A stretch of DNA of 46,189 nt, from positions 1 through 46,189 of the forward strand of contig JAIQET010000032.1 in the NCBI GenBank assembly GCA_020073645.1, in the 5' to 3' direction. The notes beneath the pieces were generated by a model, which saw only the letters and a program-made list of their open reading frames with translations, did not search any database and was not told the DNA's origin. How positions within the stretch are numbered: the stretch's first letter is position 1; each line of letters opens with the position of its first letter. The position numbers were made by a program, and so were the translations under genes. The DNA comes from Terriglobia bacterium. Its GTDB lineage: Bacteria > Acidobacteriota > Terriglobia > Terriglobales > Acidobacteriaceae. Shown here one piece after another: positions 27,872 to 36,210 of this stretch.

Positions 27872-29152
27872 CTAGGCTTCCCCGGGCGCCAGCGGATCCA
27901 GGTCGCGAACTTCGCCTTGACCCTGTCTTGAACCTGCGAGTCCGCGAACCACCTCGGTGATGAAATAGCTGCCCGAGAGGAAGGTTGCCCAGAAGATCGG
28001 ATAGCGGTAGCGGTCCATGAATTGGATGAAGTAGTAGATCGGCGGGAAAAACACAAGCCACAGCAACATGACATAAGCGCCGGAACGAGCGTTCCTCCAC
28101 ATGAAGAACAGAGCAGGAATACTGAGCAGGCTGAAGAGATGCACCACGAACGGACGCCATATGATTCCGTTCGACTTGTTCTCAGAGCGGGGAGGGAGCC
28201 AAAATGCGCCAAACCGTTGTGCGGACAAAATGGCGAACGCCCCGGGATTCGCGGTGATCCAGTTGACACCTTCCCTCAGCCTTCCGCGGTTGTACTCGAC
28301 TTCCCCCAACTGCTGAACCTTAAGCGCCTCTTCATAGTTCTCGTTGGGGTGTGTCAGCTCAAAGCATCCACTCTGGTCGTTGTCTTCAAATAAGGGGCTC
28401 GCACATGGATTGTTCGAGACTGCCAGCTCAAGTCCCAGATTGTCGCGGATGAAGACCGGTTGGTGAAACACCACGAAGTTCCGGGCAATCCAAGGCAACA
28501 CAAAGACCATCGGCAGAAGTCCCAATGCGATTTTTTGAAGCCGGGAGGTTTGAGAGCGAAAGTGCAGCAGCAGTAACCAAAATGGAAAAACCGCAACAAC
28601 TACAGGTTGCAAGAGTAAGAGCGCTCCCCAAAGCGTGGATGAGATCAGAATGTGTCTGGTTGACAGCGGCCGGGAAAGGGAGCCGTGCATGCAGAATACA
28701 ATGCCGATCACCAGTACGGTGGCCAAGTTGGATTCCCAGAAGAAATTCGGCGGTATCCCGGCTGCGATCCAGGCCAATGCTGCCAGAACCCCCGTCCAAA
28801 AGCCCAGGCCGAGGTATCTTGCCAGGATGGGCAGCATCATCAATTGCAGCGCCAGCAATAGAAGCACGGTCCAGATGATGATATTCGACCCTAAGGCACC
28901 GTTTCCGAAGGCCATCATGACAAGCGCCAGGTATGCCGGGTATAACGGCGGGAAATGCGCCGACGGGCCAGTGGCTAAAGTCTGAAACGGATCGGAGAAC
29001 CCGCGATGTTCCACGAGCGACTGAGCTAATGCGAATGTCTCGAAACCCCGAACCTCCATGCTGGAATGCTTATATCTCGGGTGATAAACCCAGATGGTCG
29101 CGATACCCAGAGCCATCACCATGAGCCACTTTGCCAGCTCTGTCATTCTCAT
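27872..29152 (-). CDS. GT-C-fold polytopic membrane protein (glycosyltransferase 39-like)
   Basis: The protein of 426 residues has about ten hydrophobic segments. The first periplasmic loop carries MEVRGFETFALAQSLVEHRGFSDPF and then HFPPLYPAYLALV, the layout of GT39/PMT-family transferases (normally an acidic DE/ED motif; here only ME...E). A soluble loop around residues 235-300 contains RDNLGLELAVSNNPCASPLF, typical of exosortase-linked and PMT-like mannosyltransferases. I start it at ATG 29152 (GAGGA just upstream) rather than at 29188. The gene begins 57 bases after the stop of the 12-haem cytochrome on the same strand, so it may be read from the cytochrome operon, for example to glycosylate an exported protein; that is inference. 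Confidence 0.72.
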   Translation of the reverse strand: MRMTELAKWLMVMALGIATIWVYHPRYKHSSMEVRGFETFALAQSLVEHRGFSDPFQTLATGPSAHFPPLYPAYLALVMMAFGNGALGSNIIIWTVLLLLALQLMMLPILARYLGLGFWTGVLAALAWIAAGIPPNFFWESNLATVLVIGIVFCMHGSLSRPLSTRHILISSTLWGALLLLQPVVVAVFPFWLLLLHFRSQTSRLQKIALGLLPMVFVLPWIARNFVVFHQPVFIRDNLGLELAVSNNPCASPLFEDNDQSGCFELTHPNENYEEALKVQQLGEVEYNRGRLREGVNWITANPGAFAILSAQRFGAFWLPPRSENKSNGIIWRPFVVHLFSLLSIPALFFMWRNARSGAYVMLLWLVFFPPIYYFIQFMDRYRYPIFWATFLSGSYFITEVVRGLAGSRQGQGEVRDLDPLAPGEA

Positions 29153-29209
29153 CGAGGTCCTCGGAGCAGCGAACCCTGGACTCCACAAGAGCCGTCCCCT
29201 CTGTGGCCT

Positions 29210-31177
29210 TTACTTCTTCCTGCCTGCACCAATCGAGGCGGGCGTCACCGTGCCATCAGGATTGTGCGCGGTGTTGTGGCAAGTGAGAGCACACGTGTTG
29301 CTGTCGTGGTTATAGGAAATAGGGTTTGTCCCGTTGGGACCGACCACACTGACGTCGAAATTCACCAGTCGCTGGCCAGAGACATTCGTGCTCGTGGCTC
29401 CCATGCCGTGTGCGGTGTGACAAGTCGAACAGCTCAAACCAGCGTTGATGTGGGACGAGTGCTGTTTGAAGCTGGCGTTCTGCATAACGTTTGGCAAGTT
29501 GTGGCACTTCCCGCACAGCGCATAAGGACCGTTGACGCTGAGATCGGGACTGGGGTAGAGATTGGTGACCAACTGGCCCGGCGCCGGCGCCTGGCTGAAC
29601 TCGTAACGGCGCTCCAGAATGTGGCTCCACTTCGAGCCGTGCGGACCGCTGGGCCCGGTGCCTCCGAATTCCCGGTTGTCGTCGCTGTTGTGGCAATCGG
29701 TACAAAAGACCTGGACACCCATGGCACGTCCTTCTGTAGTGCCATTCAGGTTCCACATATTCGCGAGGAGACTCGGCTGGGGCAGCGGGCTGCTGCGGGG
29801 ATGAAATACTGGATGACTCGAAGCCGCAGTCGTGCCGAACTGCGGAATTACGTTCAGCGGATCGCCCGCCGATGCCAAACGCACCGGGTCGTACCCGTAC
29901 TTCGCGGCGCTCACCATCTTGCTCGAGTTCACGCCGTGGCAGCGCAAACAGGTTTCGAACTGGTTCTGCGCCGGACGAAGCAGCGTCACTCCATCCTTCT
30001 CGCTGACCCCCATCACCGCTTTCTGCGAAGGGCGAATACCCGGAGCCGGGCTGAAGCTCGTGCCACTCTGCACGGAATGAGGATCGTGGCAGTCGACGCA
30101 GCCCGACAGCGAAGGATTGTTGGGGTCCGCACTCAGGGTCCGACTCCTGGATTGTGCCTTCGTCGGGACCCGGTTGGCGCCCGAGAACAGCGGATGTCCA
30201 ATCTTGGCGTACTCGGCAGCTACGTTGAGCCTCGCCGTCACACTGGCTGGAGCCACAACCGCGGGCAGCTTGGCCGTGCTACGACCGGGGAAGTTCCCCG
30301 TCGTGATATTCCCAGCATTGCTGGATCCGGAATGGCAGTTCAGGCAGTCCTGGTCTCCCGCACCACGCAGCAACCACTCAGCGCCGGGAGCATTGTGATT
30401 GGTGTGGCAGGAAACGCACGCGTTCTGATCCAGAGTCGGGTAGGGCAAGTTCTCTACGGCATCGGTCGCAATGGCATGAATGCTTGTGTACCAACCAGTG
30501 AGAGGATTGGTCTCTCCCTGCAGGACGCGATTGGGATCATGGCAAGCAAGGCACATCGCGCCTTTTGAGCTGTCCTTTACCAGAAAGTTCTGCGCGATCG
30601 GATCCTTTGCCTGCACGTGCGGGTTATGGCAGGAAGTGCACTCGATGTTTCCGTTGATCAGCCTGATGGCGCCGGTCGGGTCGCCGGTTGTGCCCTTGGA
30701 AACCAGCGTATCCACCAGGTCCGCGGCGTCCTTGATGGGCAAAACAAGACTGAAGGGGTGGGACGATTGCAGGTTGTTCCCGAAGACATCGCCCCCGCTC
30801 ATGGAGCCGGTCATAGTAACCTGGCCGAAGACGGCCGTCGTTCCTGGCGCAACTGTCCCATCATGGCAACTCAGGCACAGGTTGCTGTCGCTTCCCAGCA
30901 TCGGCTGAGCATTGCCGGTCTGGTGATAAGTGGTGCTGGTGTAGGTGGTGTAGGTCTGCGTGGTCAGCGTCTGGTTCCAGAGCGGGGCGGTGCTGGCGGT
31001 AATCCCCGAGTGGGGCGCGTGGCAGTACGTACAGAAATCAGTCCGAGCTCCGGTCGTGGAAGACTTGCTTCCCGGTCCCAGGTCATGAACGCCAATTACA
31101 TCTCCGCCAAGTTGCGCCTGCAGTGAGCGCCCGGCCAGAAGGAGGATTACGCAAGAAAGTAAGATTCTGGATTTCAC
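29210..31177 (-). CDS. Dodecahaem c-type cytochrome, secreted
   Basis: The protein of 655 residues has a signal peptide (ILLSCVILLLAGRSLQA). Eleven CXXCH haem sites start at residues 49, 101, 180, 209, 254, 278, 360, 410, 492, 555 and 583, and a twelfth, atypical CALTCH (CX3CH) starts at 629. Many sites are followed by a nearby histidine (CHAPH, CHNPH, CHDPH, CHTAH), as expected for bis-histidine haems. The first ~215 residues match the stand-alone tetrahaem protein at 35202 site for site. It starts with GTG, and its first four bases overlap the stop of the NHL gene (GTGA), so translation is coupled. In the conduit model it would be the outer-surface or periplasmic electron carrier bound to the NHL propeller and barrel. 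Confidence 0.92.
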   Translation of the reverse strand: MKSRILLSCVILLLAGRSLQAQLGGDVIGVHDLGPGSKSSTTGARTDFCTYCHAPHSGITASTAPLWNQTLTTQTYTTYTSTTYHQTGNAQPMLGSDSNLCLSCHDGTVAPGTTAVFGQVTMTGSMSGGDVFGNNLQSSHPFSLVLPIKDAADLVDTLVSKGTTGDPTGAIRLINGNIECTSCHNPHVQAKDPIAQNFLVKDSSKGAMCLACHDPNRVLQGETNPLTGWYTSIHAIATDAVENLPYPTLDQNACVSCHTNHNAPGAEWLLRGAGDQDCLNCHSGSSNAGNITTGNFPGRSTAKLPAVVAPASVTARLNVAAEYAKIGHPLFSGANRVPTKAQSRSRTLSADPNNPSLSGCVDCHDPHSVQSGTSFSPAPGIRPSQKAVMGVSEKDGVTLLRPAQNQFETCLRCHGVNSSKMVSAAKYGYDPVRLASAGDPLNVIPQFGTTAASSHPVFHPRSSPLPQPSLLANMWNLNGTTEGRAMGVQVFCTDCHNSDDNREFGGTGPSGPHGSKWSHILERRYEFSQAPAPGQLVTNLYPSPDLSVNGPYALCGKCHNLPNVMQNASFKQHSSHINAGLSCSTCHTAHGMGATSTNVSGQRLVNFDVSVVGPNGTNPISYNHDSNTCALTCHNTAHNPDGTVTPASIGAGRKK

Positions 31178-32277
31178 TGCATACCCCCTCTGGCCTGTTT
31201 CGGTAGCCCAAAGTAGTGGAAGACCTGAATACGACGGTTATAAGAATCCACCACAAAGATGCGGTCGTTGCGATCGATGAAGAGACCCGCTGGCAACTGG
31301 AACTGTCCTGCGCCCGCACCGCGACCTCCGAAGTAATAGAGCAACTGGCCTTGCCGGTTGAACACCTGGACCATGCCCCATAACCCGTCCACCACGTAGA
31401 GATCGCCCTCGGAGTCGACGGCCACTCCTTTCGGCCGGAACATCGCTCCCGTGCTGTCGCCGATCTTCCCAATGGCGTACTTGAATGTCCCCGATCGGTC
31501 CAGCACCTGCACACGGAAATTCATCGCGTCCACAACGATCAGGTCCTGGCCATCCAGGCGGAGCTCGGTCGGATAATTGAATTCGCCATCGCCGGTGCCC
31601 GTTTTTCCGATCTTCTGCAGGACACTGCCTTGCATGTCGAGCATGAAGATCTGGTTGCGCAGGGTGTCAGTGACATAGATCCGCTGAGTGGAGGAGTCCA
31701 CCGCGATTCCCGTGGGACGCTTGAAGTAGCCCTCTCCGCCCTTCAGGCTACCGATCGCACGCTGATATTTTCCGTTGGCGTCGAAGACGAAGATCCTGCC
31801 CGAGTCCGAGTCGGTGACATAAATGTTGTCCTCCGCATCCACGGCGACGCATTGCGGAGCGAGCATGGGATCGTTCTCTTTTTCCGCCCGCGAGATGAAT
31901 TTGTATTTCTGCTGAGCGAAGTCGAAGATGTGAACCCCGACTGCACCAGGATCGGTGACAATGATTCGCCCCCGCGAATCCGTCACGACGCTATAGGGAC
32001 GGATGAGTATGTGGAACTCTGGTTCTCCGGCAACGACATCCACAAGCCGATTCCAGAAGCCGCGTTTCGGCTTCACTTCGCGTTCCCAATTAAAGCTGCG
32101 TTCCCAGCTAAGCTTGCGGCCACCCTCCAGCAACAGGTCCGGAGGCCCTGGCTCGGTGGCTTTCTGTTTGGAAGATCGGGCTGCCCAGGCCGGGGTCAGC
32201 AGCAGAAGCAGGGCGCAGCTAACCGTCAGCCGCCTCACGCTTCTTCCAGAGACCCGGCTTAGAAGAAATTGAACCAT
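31174..32277 (-). CDS. NHL-repeat beta-propeller, exported (first copy)
   Basis: The protein of 367 residues has a basic N terminus and signal segment (LTVSCALLLLLTPAWA), a ~60-residue lead (WERSFNWEREVKPKRGFW), and then about six NHL blades of the form (P)xGVAVDxxGxxYVxDxxxxRIQVF (e.g. RPKGVAVDSEGDLYVVDG, LPAGLFIDRNDRIFVVDSYNRRIQVF). It has no haem motif. NHL propellers are protein-binding platforms; ones next to multihaem cytochromes probably dock or assemble them. Its start overlaps the barrel gene's end by 19 bases and its stop overlaps the 12-haem gene, so the three products are probably made in fixed proportion. Confidence 0.88.
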   Translation of the reverse strand: MVQFLLSRVSGRSVRRLTVSCALLLLLTPAWAARSSKQKATEPGPPDLLLEGGRKLSWERSFNWEREVKPKRGFWNRLVDVVAGEPEFHILIRPYSVVTDSRGRIIVTDPGAVGVHIFDFAQQKYKFISRAEKENDPMLAPQCVAVDAEDNIYVTDSDSGRIFVFDANGKYQRAIGSLKGGEGYFKRPTGIAVDSSTQRIYVTDTLRNQIFMLDMQGSVLQKIGKTGTGDGEFNYPTELRLDGQDLIVVDAMNFRVQVLDRSGTFKYAIGKIGDSTGAMFRPKGVAVDSEGDLYVVDGLWGMVQVFNRQGQLLYYFGGRGAGAGQFQLPAGLFIDRNDRIFVVDSYNRRIQVFHYFGLPKQARGGMQ

Positions 32278-34097
32278 CTGGACACTCCCACAAAGAAGGA
32301 CGACACCTCGGATGGCGGAGTGCCTGACGCGCTGAACCCCTGCACAAGCCGGGCATACCCGCTTGTGAAGTACATCTTACGGAATTGGTATTGGAACAGG
32401 GTATTAAATTGTTCAACGGAGTTCCAGGACCCTACGCCGGCATTGAACGTATTGCTGTTCGCCTTGGAGAAGCCCGCGGACACGGTCAAGCGGCGAATCG
32501 GCGTGCTCGAAGCCGAAAAGGAATAACTCCTTCCGCCGTAGAGGATCAGCAGGTTGTCAGGTATGACCGGCGGTAGCGGAATGGGAGTGATCCCGCCTCC
32601 CGATACCAGACCCTGCCCATCGGCTCGCGAGTACGAACCATTAACGCTGATCCAGTGCCCATACCCAAGCCCGGTGGAGAAGCTTTGGCTACTGTTGCCT
32701 GTATCCCTCAGGGCCGTGAGGCCGGTCTGGGAGAATCCCGCGCTTGCGGTCCATACCAACTGGCGGGTGAACCGGCGCCTCACATTCACCGAGTAGTTGT
32801 AGTACGAAGTCGTGTACGAGACCAGCAGGGTCTGTACGTTCTGGGCGTAGTTGAAAGACCCTCCAAAGGACCAGTTGCCGAGCCTCCGGTTGTAGCTCAC
32901 GGAAGTGTTCAGACCGAGTGAGTTTTGGTCGCTGTGGTCAAGCGTGTTGTCAATGAGGAACAAAGAAGTGCTGAGCGACCCGCCGAGAAAATCGCGCCCA
33001 TAGCTAACCCCGGCTCCGTAGCCGGTCGCTCCATAATCCTGCCCCAGGAAGTGTTGCGTGCGGCGGTCGGCATACACTTGCGTCTGCAGGTTCGGCAAGA
33101 AGTTGTAGCTCGCAGAGGCCAGCAAGTCAGTGGCGCTCGACGACTGCTGATTGGATGGCAATACTGCAGCGGTGGTAGGAATAATCGACTGGTACAACAC
33201 GCCGTTAAGGTTGTCGGTGTAGTTCGCACTCACAGCCAGATGCAGCTTGTTGGTCGGTTGCGCGCTTACGCTGGTGTTGATCGTATCTATGGTGCCGCTG
33301 TAGTTGTAACCCAGATAGTGACTGTTGATGTCGGAGCGGTTGAAGCTGCTGGAAAACTGGCCCCGGAGAGGAAGACTGTGCGACACCGCGAATCCGAACG
33401 CGCTGTCGTCGGAGTTTGTGGTCTGCGGCTGCGCTGTGTTCCCCACGACCTGTGGGATCAGCGAGTGCGATGCTCCATTGGAGTAATACGCGCTGAGGTT
33501 AAACCCTTCGAGTAGGTAACCCGACCGCAAATTGAAGGAATGGTGATGGGAACTGCCGGTATCATTGGTTCCAAAGACGGAGTACTCATTGCTGCCCTGC
33601 TGGTAACCGAACGACAGGCTCGGCAGATCGGGGATCAGTTCGCTCCAGTTAATGCCGAACGTTGTGCTGTTCCCGTGGGTGGTGAAATCGGCTACCCCTG
33701 GAACGGCGAAGTTCCCCTGGCTGTTGTACGACTTGGCGAAAGTGATCGATCCGGGAAAGTGGCTGCCGCTGAAGATTCCGCTGGAAAAGTCGAAACCGCT
33801 GGCGGCTGTGATGGATTGAAAGTTGGAGTTGGCCCGCGATTGGCCGTAATAGGGAGTGAGATTGAAGGACAGAAAATTCGGGTCATAGTAAGAACCCGAG
33901 AGCGTGCCGTTACCCCCAAAGCTCAGGTTATGCGAGGAGTCGATCAGGTTGCCATAGGTTCCCGAGTATCCTGCGGAAATATTGCCGTTCAGGTTCATGT
34001 TGAGGTTATCGCCAACCTGGACCTGCCCCGCAGCCGGCAACACGAAGAGTACAAGCCCGGCTACCGTCAACCACCCGATTTGGAAGCGCCTGCGCAC
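32259..34097 (-). CDS. Large outer-membrane beta-barrel (candidate cytochrome-conduit porin)
   Basis: The protein of 612 residues has a signal peptide (WLTVAGLVLFVLPAAGQ) and is otherwise almost entirely alternating polar/aromatic beta-strand sequence, rich in Ser, Asn, Gly and Tyr (e.g. LSFNLTPYYGQSRANSNFQ, YNRRLGNWSFGGSFNYAQ). It ends in the classical outer-membrane signature VSRWFNFF with a terminal Phe. The length would allow more than 20 strands, comparable with MtrB/PioB-type barrels that sheathe a multihaem cytochrome. It shares no recognised motif with MtrB; the role rests on size, topology and position between an isomerase/chaperone and the NHL and 12-haem genes. The start codon is GTG, with AAAGG upstream. 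Confidence 0.82.
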   Translation of the reverse strand: MRRRFQIGWLTVAGLVLFVLPAAGQVQVGDNLNMNLNGNISAGYSGTYGNLIDSSHNLSFGGNGTLSGSYYDPNFLSFNLTPYYGQSRANSNFQSITAASGFDFSSGIFSGSHFPGSITFAKSYNSQGNFAVPGVADFTTHGNSTTFGINWSELIPDLPSLSFGYQQGSNEYSVFGTNDTGSSHHHSFNLRSGYLLEGFNLSAYYSNGASHSLIPQVVGNTAQPQTTNSDDSAFGFAVSHSLPLRGQFSSSFNRSDINSHYLGYNYSGTIDTINTSVSAQPTNKLHLAVSANYTDNLNGVLYQSIIPTTAAVLPSNQQSSSATDLLASASYNFLPNLQTQVYADRRTQHFLGQDYGATGYGAGVSYGRDFLGGSLSTSLFLIDNTLDHSDQNSLGLNTSVSYNRRLGNWSFGGSFNYAQNVQTLLVSYTTSYYNYSVNVRRRFTRQLVWTASAGFSQTGLTALRDTGNSSQSFSTGLGYGHWISVNGSYSRADGQGLVSGGGITPIPLPPVIPDNLLILYGGRSYSFSASSTPIRRLTVSAGFSKANSNTFNAGVGSWNSVEQFNTLFQYQFRKMYFTSGYARLVQGFSASGTPPSEVSSFFVGVSRWFNFF

Positions 34098-34120
34098 TAC
34101 ATACCAGCCTTTCGCCGTTT

Positions 34121-35140
34121 CTACAAGACCTCGATCTTGGCGTTCTGCCGCAGTTTCTTCCCCAGGGCGGCGCGGAGTTGGTTGGTTTTTTTCTGCTCCA
34201 GCTCCTTCTTCAACTGGTCTTTCACGTCTTCGAACTTCGTTTTGCCCGCTGGAACGTGCTTGTTCAGCCGGACGATGGTATAAATCTGTTCCACTTGGAT
34301 GATGTCAGTGACCTGCCCGGGCTGCAGGGCCGACAGCGCCTGTACCATCTGCGGCGCAAGCTTCGCGTGCGCCACGGCCTTGTGGTCACCCATCATCACG
34401 CGATAGTCGTCCTCAGACATCTTCTCGGCGAGTACTCCAAACTCCTCGTAACTCTTCGTCGCCTTGGCCTGAAGCAGCGCAGCCTCCGCCCGTTTGCGCG
34501 CTTCTTCCAATTGCGGAGGAGTCGCCTTCTCGGGAGGCATGAACGAAATGGTCTGGATCGCAAAGGACTCTGGGTACTGGAAGCGCGCCGGGTTGGCGTT
34601 GTAATAGGCCCTCAGCTCGGCCAACGAAACCACCGCCTTGCTGTTTACCTCGGCCTTGAGCATTGCATCGATCAGTAAAGAACGCCGGATCTTGTCGCGC
34701 AGCGCCTGCGTGGAGCCGTGAAATTCGGCCTGCACGAATCGCTTGTACTCGTCCGAACTGTGAAACTGCCCGCGGAAGTCCTTCTCAGCTCCTTGTAGCT
34801 TCGACGCAGGTATCGTCATATTCCGCCGCACCGCTTCCTGGTAAACCAGCTCTTCAAAAATGATCATCTGCATCGCGCCATCACGAATTCCGGGCTCCAT
34901 CTCTTTGGGAATACCGTCGTTGTGCTGGCGCGCGTAAGGAAAAATCGTGTACTCCTCGCGCAGCAAGTCACGGTCGGTCAAGACCGCGCCGTTTACGCGG
35001 GCAACCGGCTTGCCTGTCGGCTGAAGGCCTGCCGCTGGTGTCTTGGGTGTCTGCGTAGAGGCGTGGGAGGCCACGAGCTGGGCCGACACTGGCGAGAGTG
35101 CGGCCAGGACCAGCACGCAGATGAAAAACTTGGATTTCAT
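34121..35140 (-). CDS. Periplasmic peptidyl-prolyl isomerase/chaperone (SurA/PpiC type)
   Basis: The protein of 339 residues has a signal peptide (MKSKFFICVLVLAALSPVSA). A SurA-N-like helical domain (about residues 45-185, starting VARVNGAVLTDRDLLREEY) leads into a parvulin domain (about 195-300; FAIQTISFMPPE...EFGVLAEKMSEDD...LAPQMVQALSALQPGQVTDIIQVEQIYTIVRL) and a basic helical tail. The parvulin core is divergent (MGDHKAVAHAKL in place of the usual GGDLGW), so catalysis may be lost while chaperoning remains. ATG 35140 is preferred over the ATG six codons upstream because AGGGA precedes it. It lies just upstream of the barrel and downstream of the tetrahaem cytochrome, fitting a role in folding the exported barrel and cytochromes. 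Confidence 0.87.
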   Translation of the reverse strand: MKSKFFICVLVLAALSPVSAQLVASHASTQTPKTPAAGLQPTGKPVARVNGAVLTDRDLLREEYTIFPYARQHNDGIPKEMEPGIRDGAMQMIIFEELVYQEAVRRNMTIPASKLQGAEKDFRGQFHSSDEYKRFVQAEFHGSTQALRDKIRRSLLIDAMLKAEVNSKAVVSLAELRAYYNANPARFQYPESFAIQTISFMPPEKATPPQLEEARKRAEAALLQAKATKSYEEFGVLAEKMSEDDYRVMMGDHKAVAHAKLAPQMVQALSALQPGQVTDIIQVEQIYTIVRLNKHVPAGKTKFEDVKDQLKKELEQKKTNQLRAALGKKLRQNAKIEVL

Positions 35141-35164
35141 AATTTGTCCCTGCCCCACAGTTTG

Positions 35165-35192
35165 AAAAAGGGGGAGAGATTGCTCTCTCCCC
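35165..35192 (-). terminator. Intrinsic terminator between the tetrahaem gene and the isomerase gene
   Basis: On the minus strand GGGGAGAG pairs perfectly with CTCTCCCC around a six-base loop (AGCAAT), followed at once by C and five T. It lies 10 bases after the tetrahaem stop and 25 before the isomerase start. Inside an otherwise continuous run it would make the tetrahaem message more abundant than the downstream genes. Confidence 0.8.
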
Positions 35193-35201
35193 GGGTTGCA
35201 G

Positions 35202-36080
35202 CTAGAACGTTGTAGGTATGGTCAACCCACCGTTCATCTCGTTAGCCTCGCCACCATGGCACTGGCGGCAGAACTGTGCCGCTTGGTTCGATCCCGCGGT
35301 GCCGCTGGCCGGGTTGTAAGGAGCGCGAATGAAGAACATGGTCGCGTAGTTGCCTGAGGGCAGGCCGCTCTTCGACCCATTCGTGACCTTGACCACGTTC
35401 ATCAAGTGCTGGTTGTGGCAGCTCGTGCACATGACCGTGGCGTTGTTGTTGTAGGATTTCAGGCTGACAAAAAAGCCATAGTTTGTAACGAACGCGGAGG
35501 AACCGGCCCCGTTCATTGAGATCGTGCCGTTGGTTTCCGTGCAATCCCAATCGTAGGTTCCACCGCACCCAACGTAGGCGTTAATGCCCACCGGGTGGTC
35601 GTTCAGGTAGTTGCCCGTGCTGGTGTTGTCGTTGCCGAGCAGGGTTGGAATCGAGTTCTTGCTCCCGTAGGTGCTCGGTAGCGTCTCGTAGACTACGTTC
35701 TTCATCATGGCACCCTGGGCATAGTTGCCGTCGTGGCAGCTCAGGCAAGTGAGCAAGCCGGCGACGTCCGGCCTGGAGTTATCCCAGGTTGCAGGCAGAG
35801 TTTCCGAGTAGCTTCCATGCTCGCTCTGGCCGGTGACGATCGTTTGCCCGAAAAGAGCACCGACATCCTGGCCCCACAGCGCGATGTTTCCGGAACCGGT
35901 ATCGGCATGTCCGGCTGCACCGTTGCCGTACGCGCCGCTGTGCGGAGCGTGGCAAGCTGCGCAGCCACGGCCATAGTTGAGGTGCGCTCCGAGGACGTCC
36001 GACGTCGGATTCTGGACCTGCGCCAGAGCGAACCCTGCTACGGCTAGAACCATCAGCAGTACTAAGAATACTTTCTTCAT
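35202..36080 (-). CDS. Tetrahaem c-type cytochrome, secreted (possible filament subunit)
   Basis: The protein of 292 residues starts at ATG 36080 behind AGGAGG. Its signal peptide is MKKVFLVLLMVLAVAGFALA; CXXCH sites start at residues 40, 112, 218 and 271. Six further histidines (in LGAH, CHAPH, GHAD, SEHG, NDHP, CHNQH) are enough to ligate four bis-histidine haems. Long Ser/Thr/Asn/Gly-rich stretches separate the haems. The size and haem count resemble tetrahaem cytochromes that polymerise into extracellular wires, such as Geobacter OmcE, but sequence identity was not tested. The N-terminal module recurs in the 12-haem protein. A terminator follows the gene and may raise its dosage. Confidence 0.9.
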   Translation of the reverse strand: MKKVFLVLLMVLAVAGFALAQVQNPTSDVLGAHLNYGRGCAACHAPHSGAYGNGAAGHADTGSGNIALWGQDVGALFGQTIVTGQSEHGSYSETLPATWDNSRPDVAGLLTCLSCHDGNYAQGAMMKNVVYETLPSTYGSKNSIPTLLGNDNTSTGNYLNDHPVGINAYVGCGGTYDWDCTETNGTISMNGAGSSAFVTNYGFFVSLKSYNNNATVMCTSCHNQHLMNVVKVTNGSKSGLPSGNYATMFFIRAPYNPASGTAGSNQAAQFCRQCHGGEANEMNGGLTIPTTF

Positions 36081-36116
36081 TGATAAGACCTCCTGAATGA
36101 TGTGTTGCAACACGTC

Positions 36117-36143
36117 ACTGCTACTGCTTCTTACTGCTACTGC
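36117..36143. repeat. Short direct repeats (ACTGCT units) in the leader of the tetrahaem gene
   Basis: On the plus strand ACTGCT units occur as two adjacent pairs separated by TCTT-type bases. They lie in the 130-base gap between the second NHL gene's stop and the tetrahaem start, next to the 10-base palindrome TGTTGCAACA near 36103. Purpose unknown; the gap could hold an internal promoter. Confidence 0.35.
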
Positions 36144-36210
36144 CGGAGACAGGCGCCGGCTTTGCCCGTCCCCGTTTTCGGCAGTCCAAAAACCGCCAAA
36201 ACTCTCTCGC

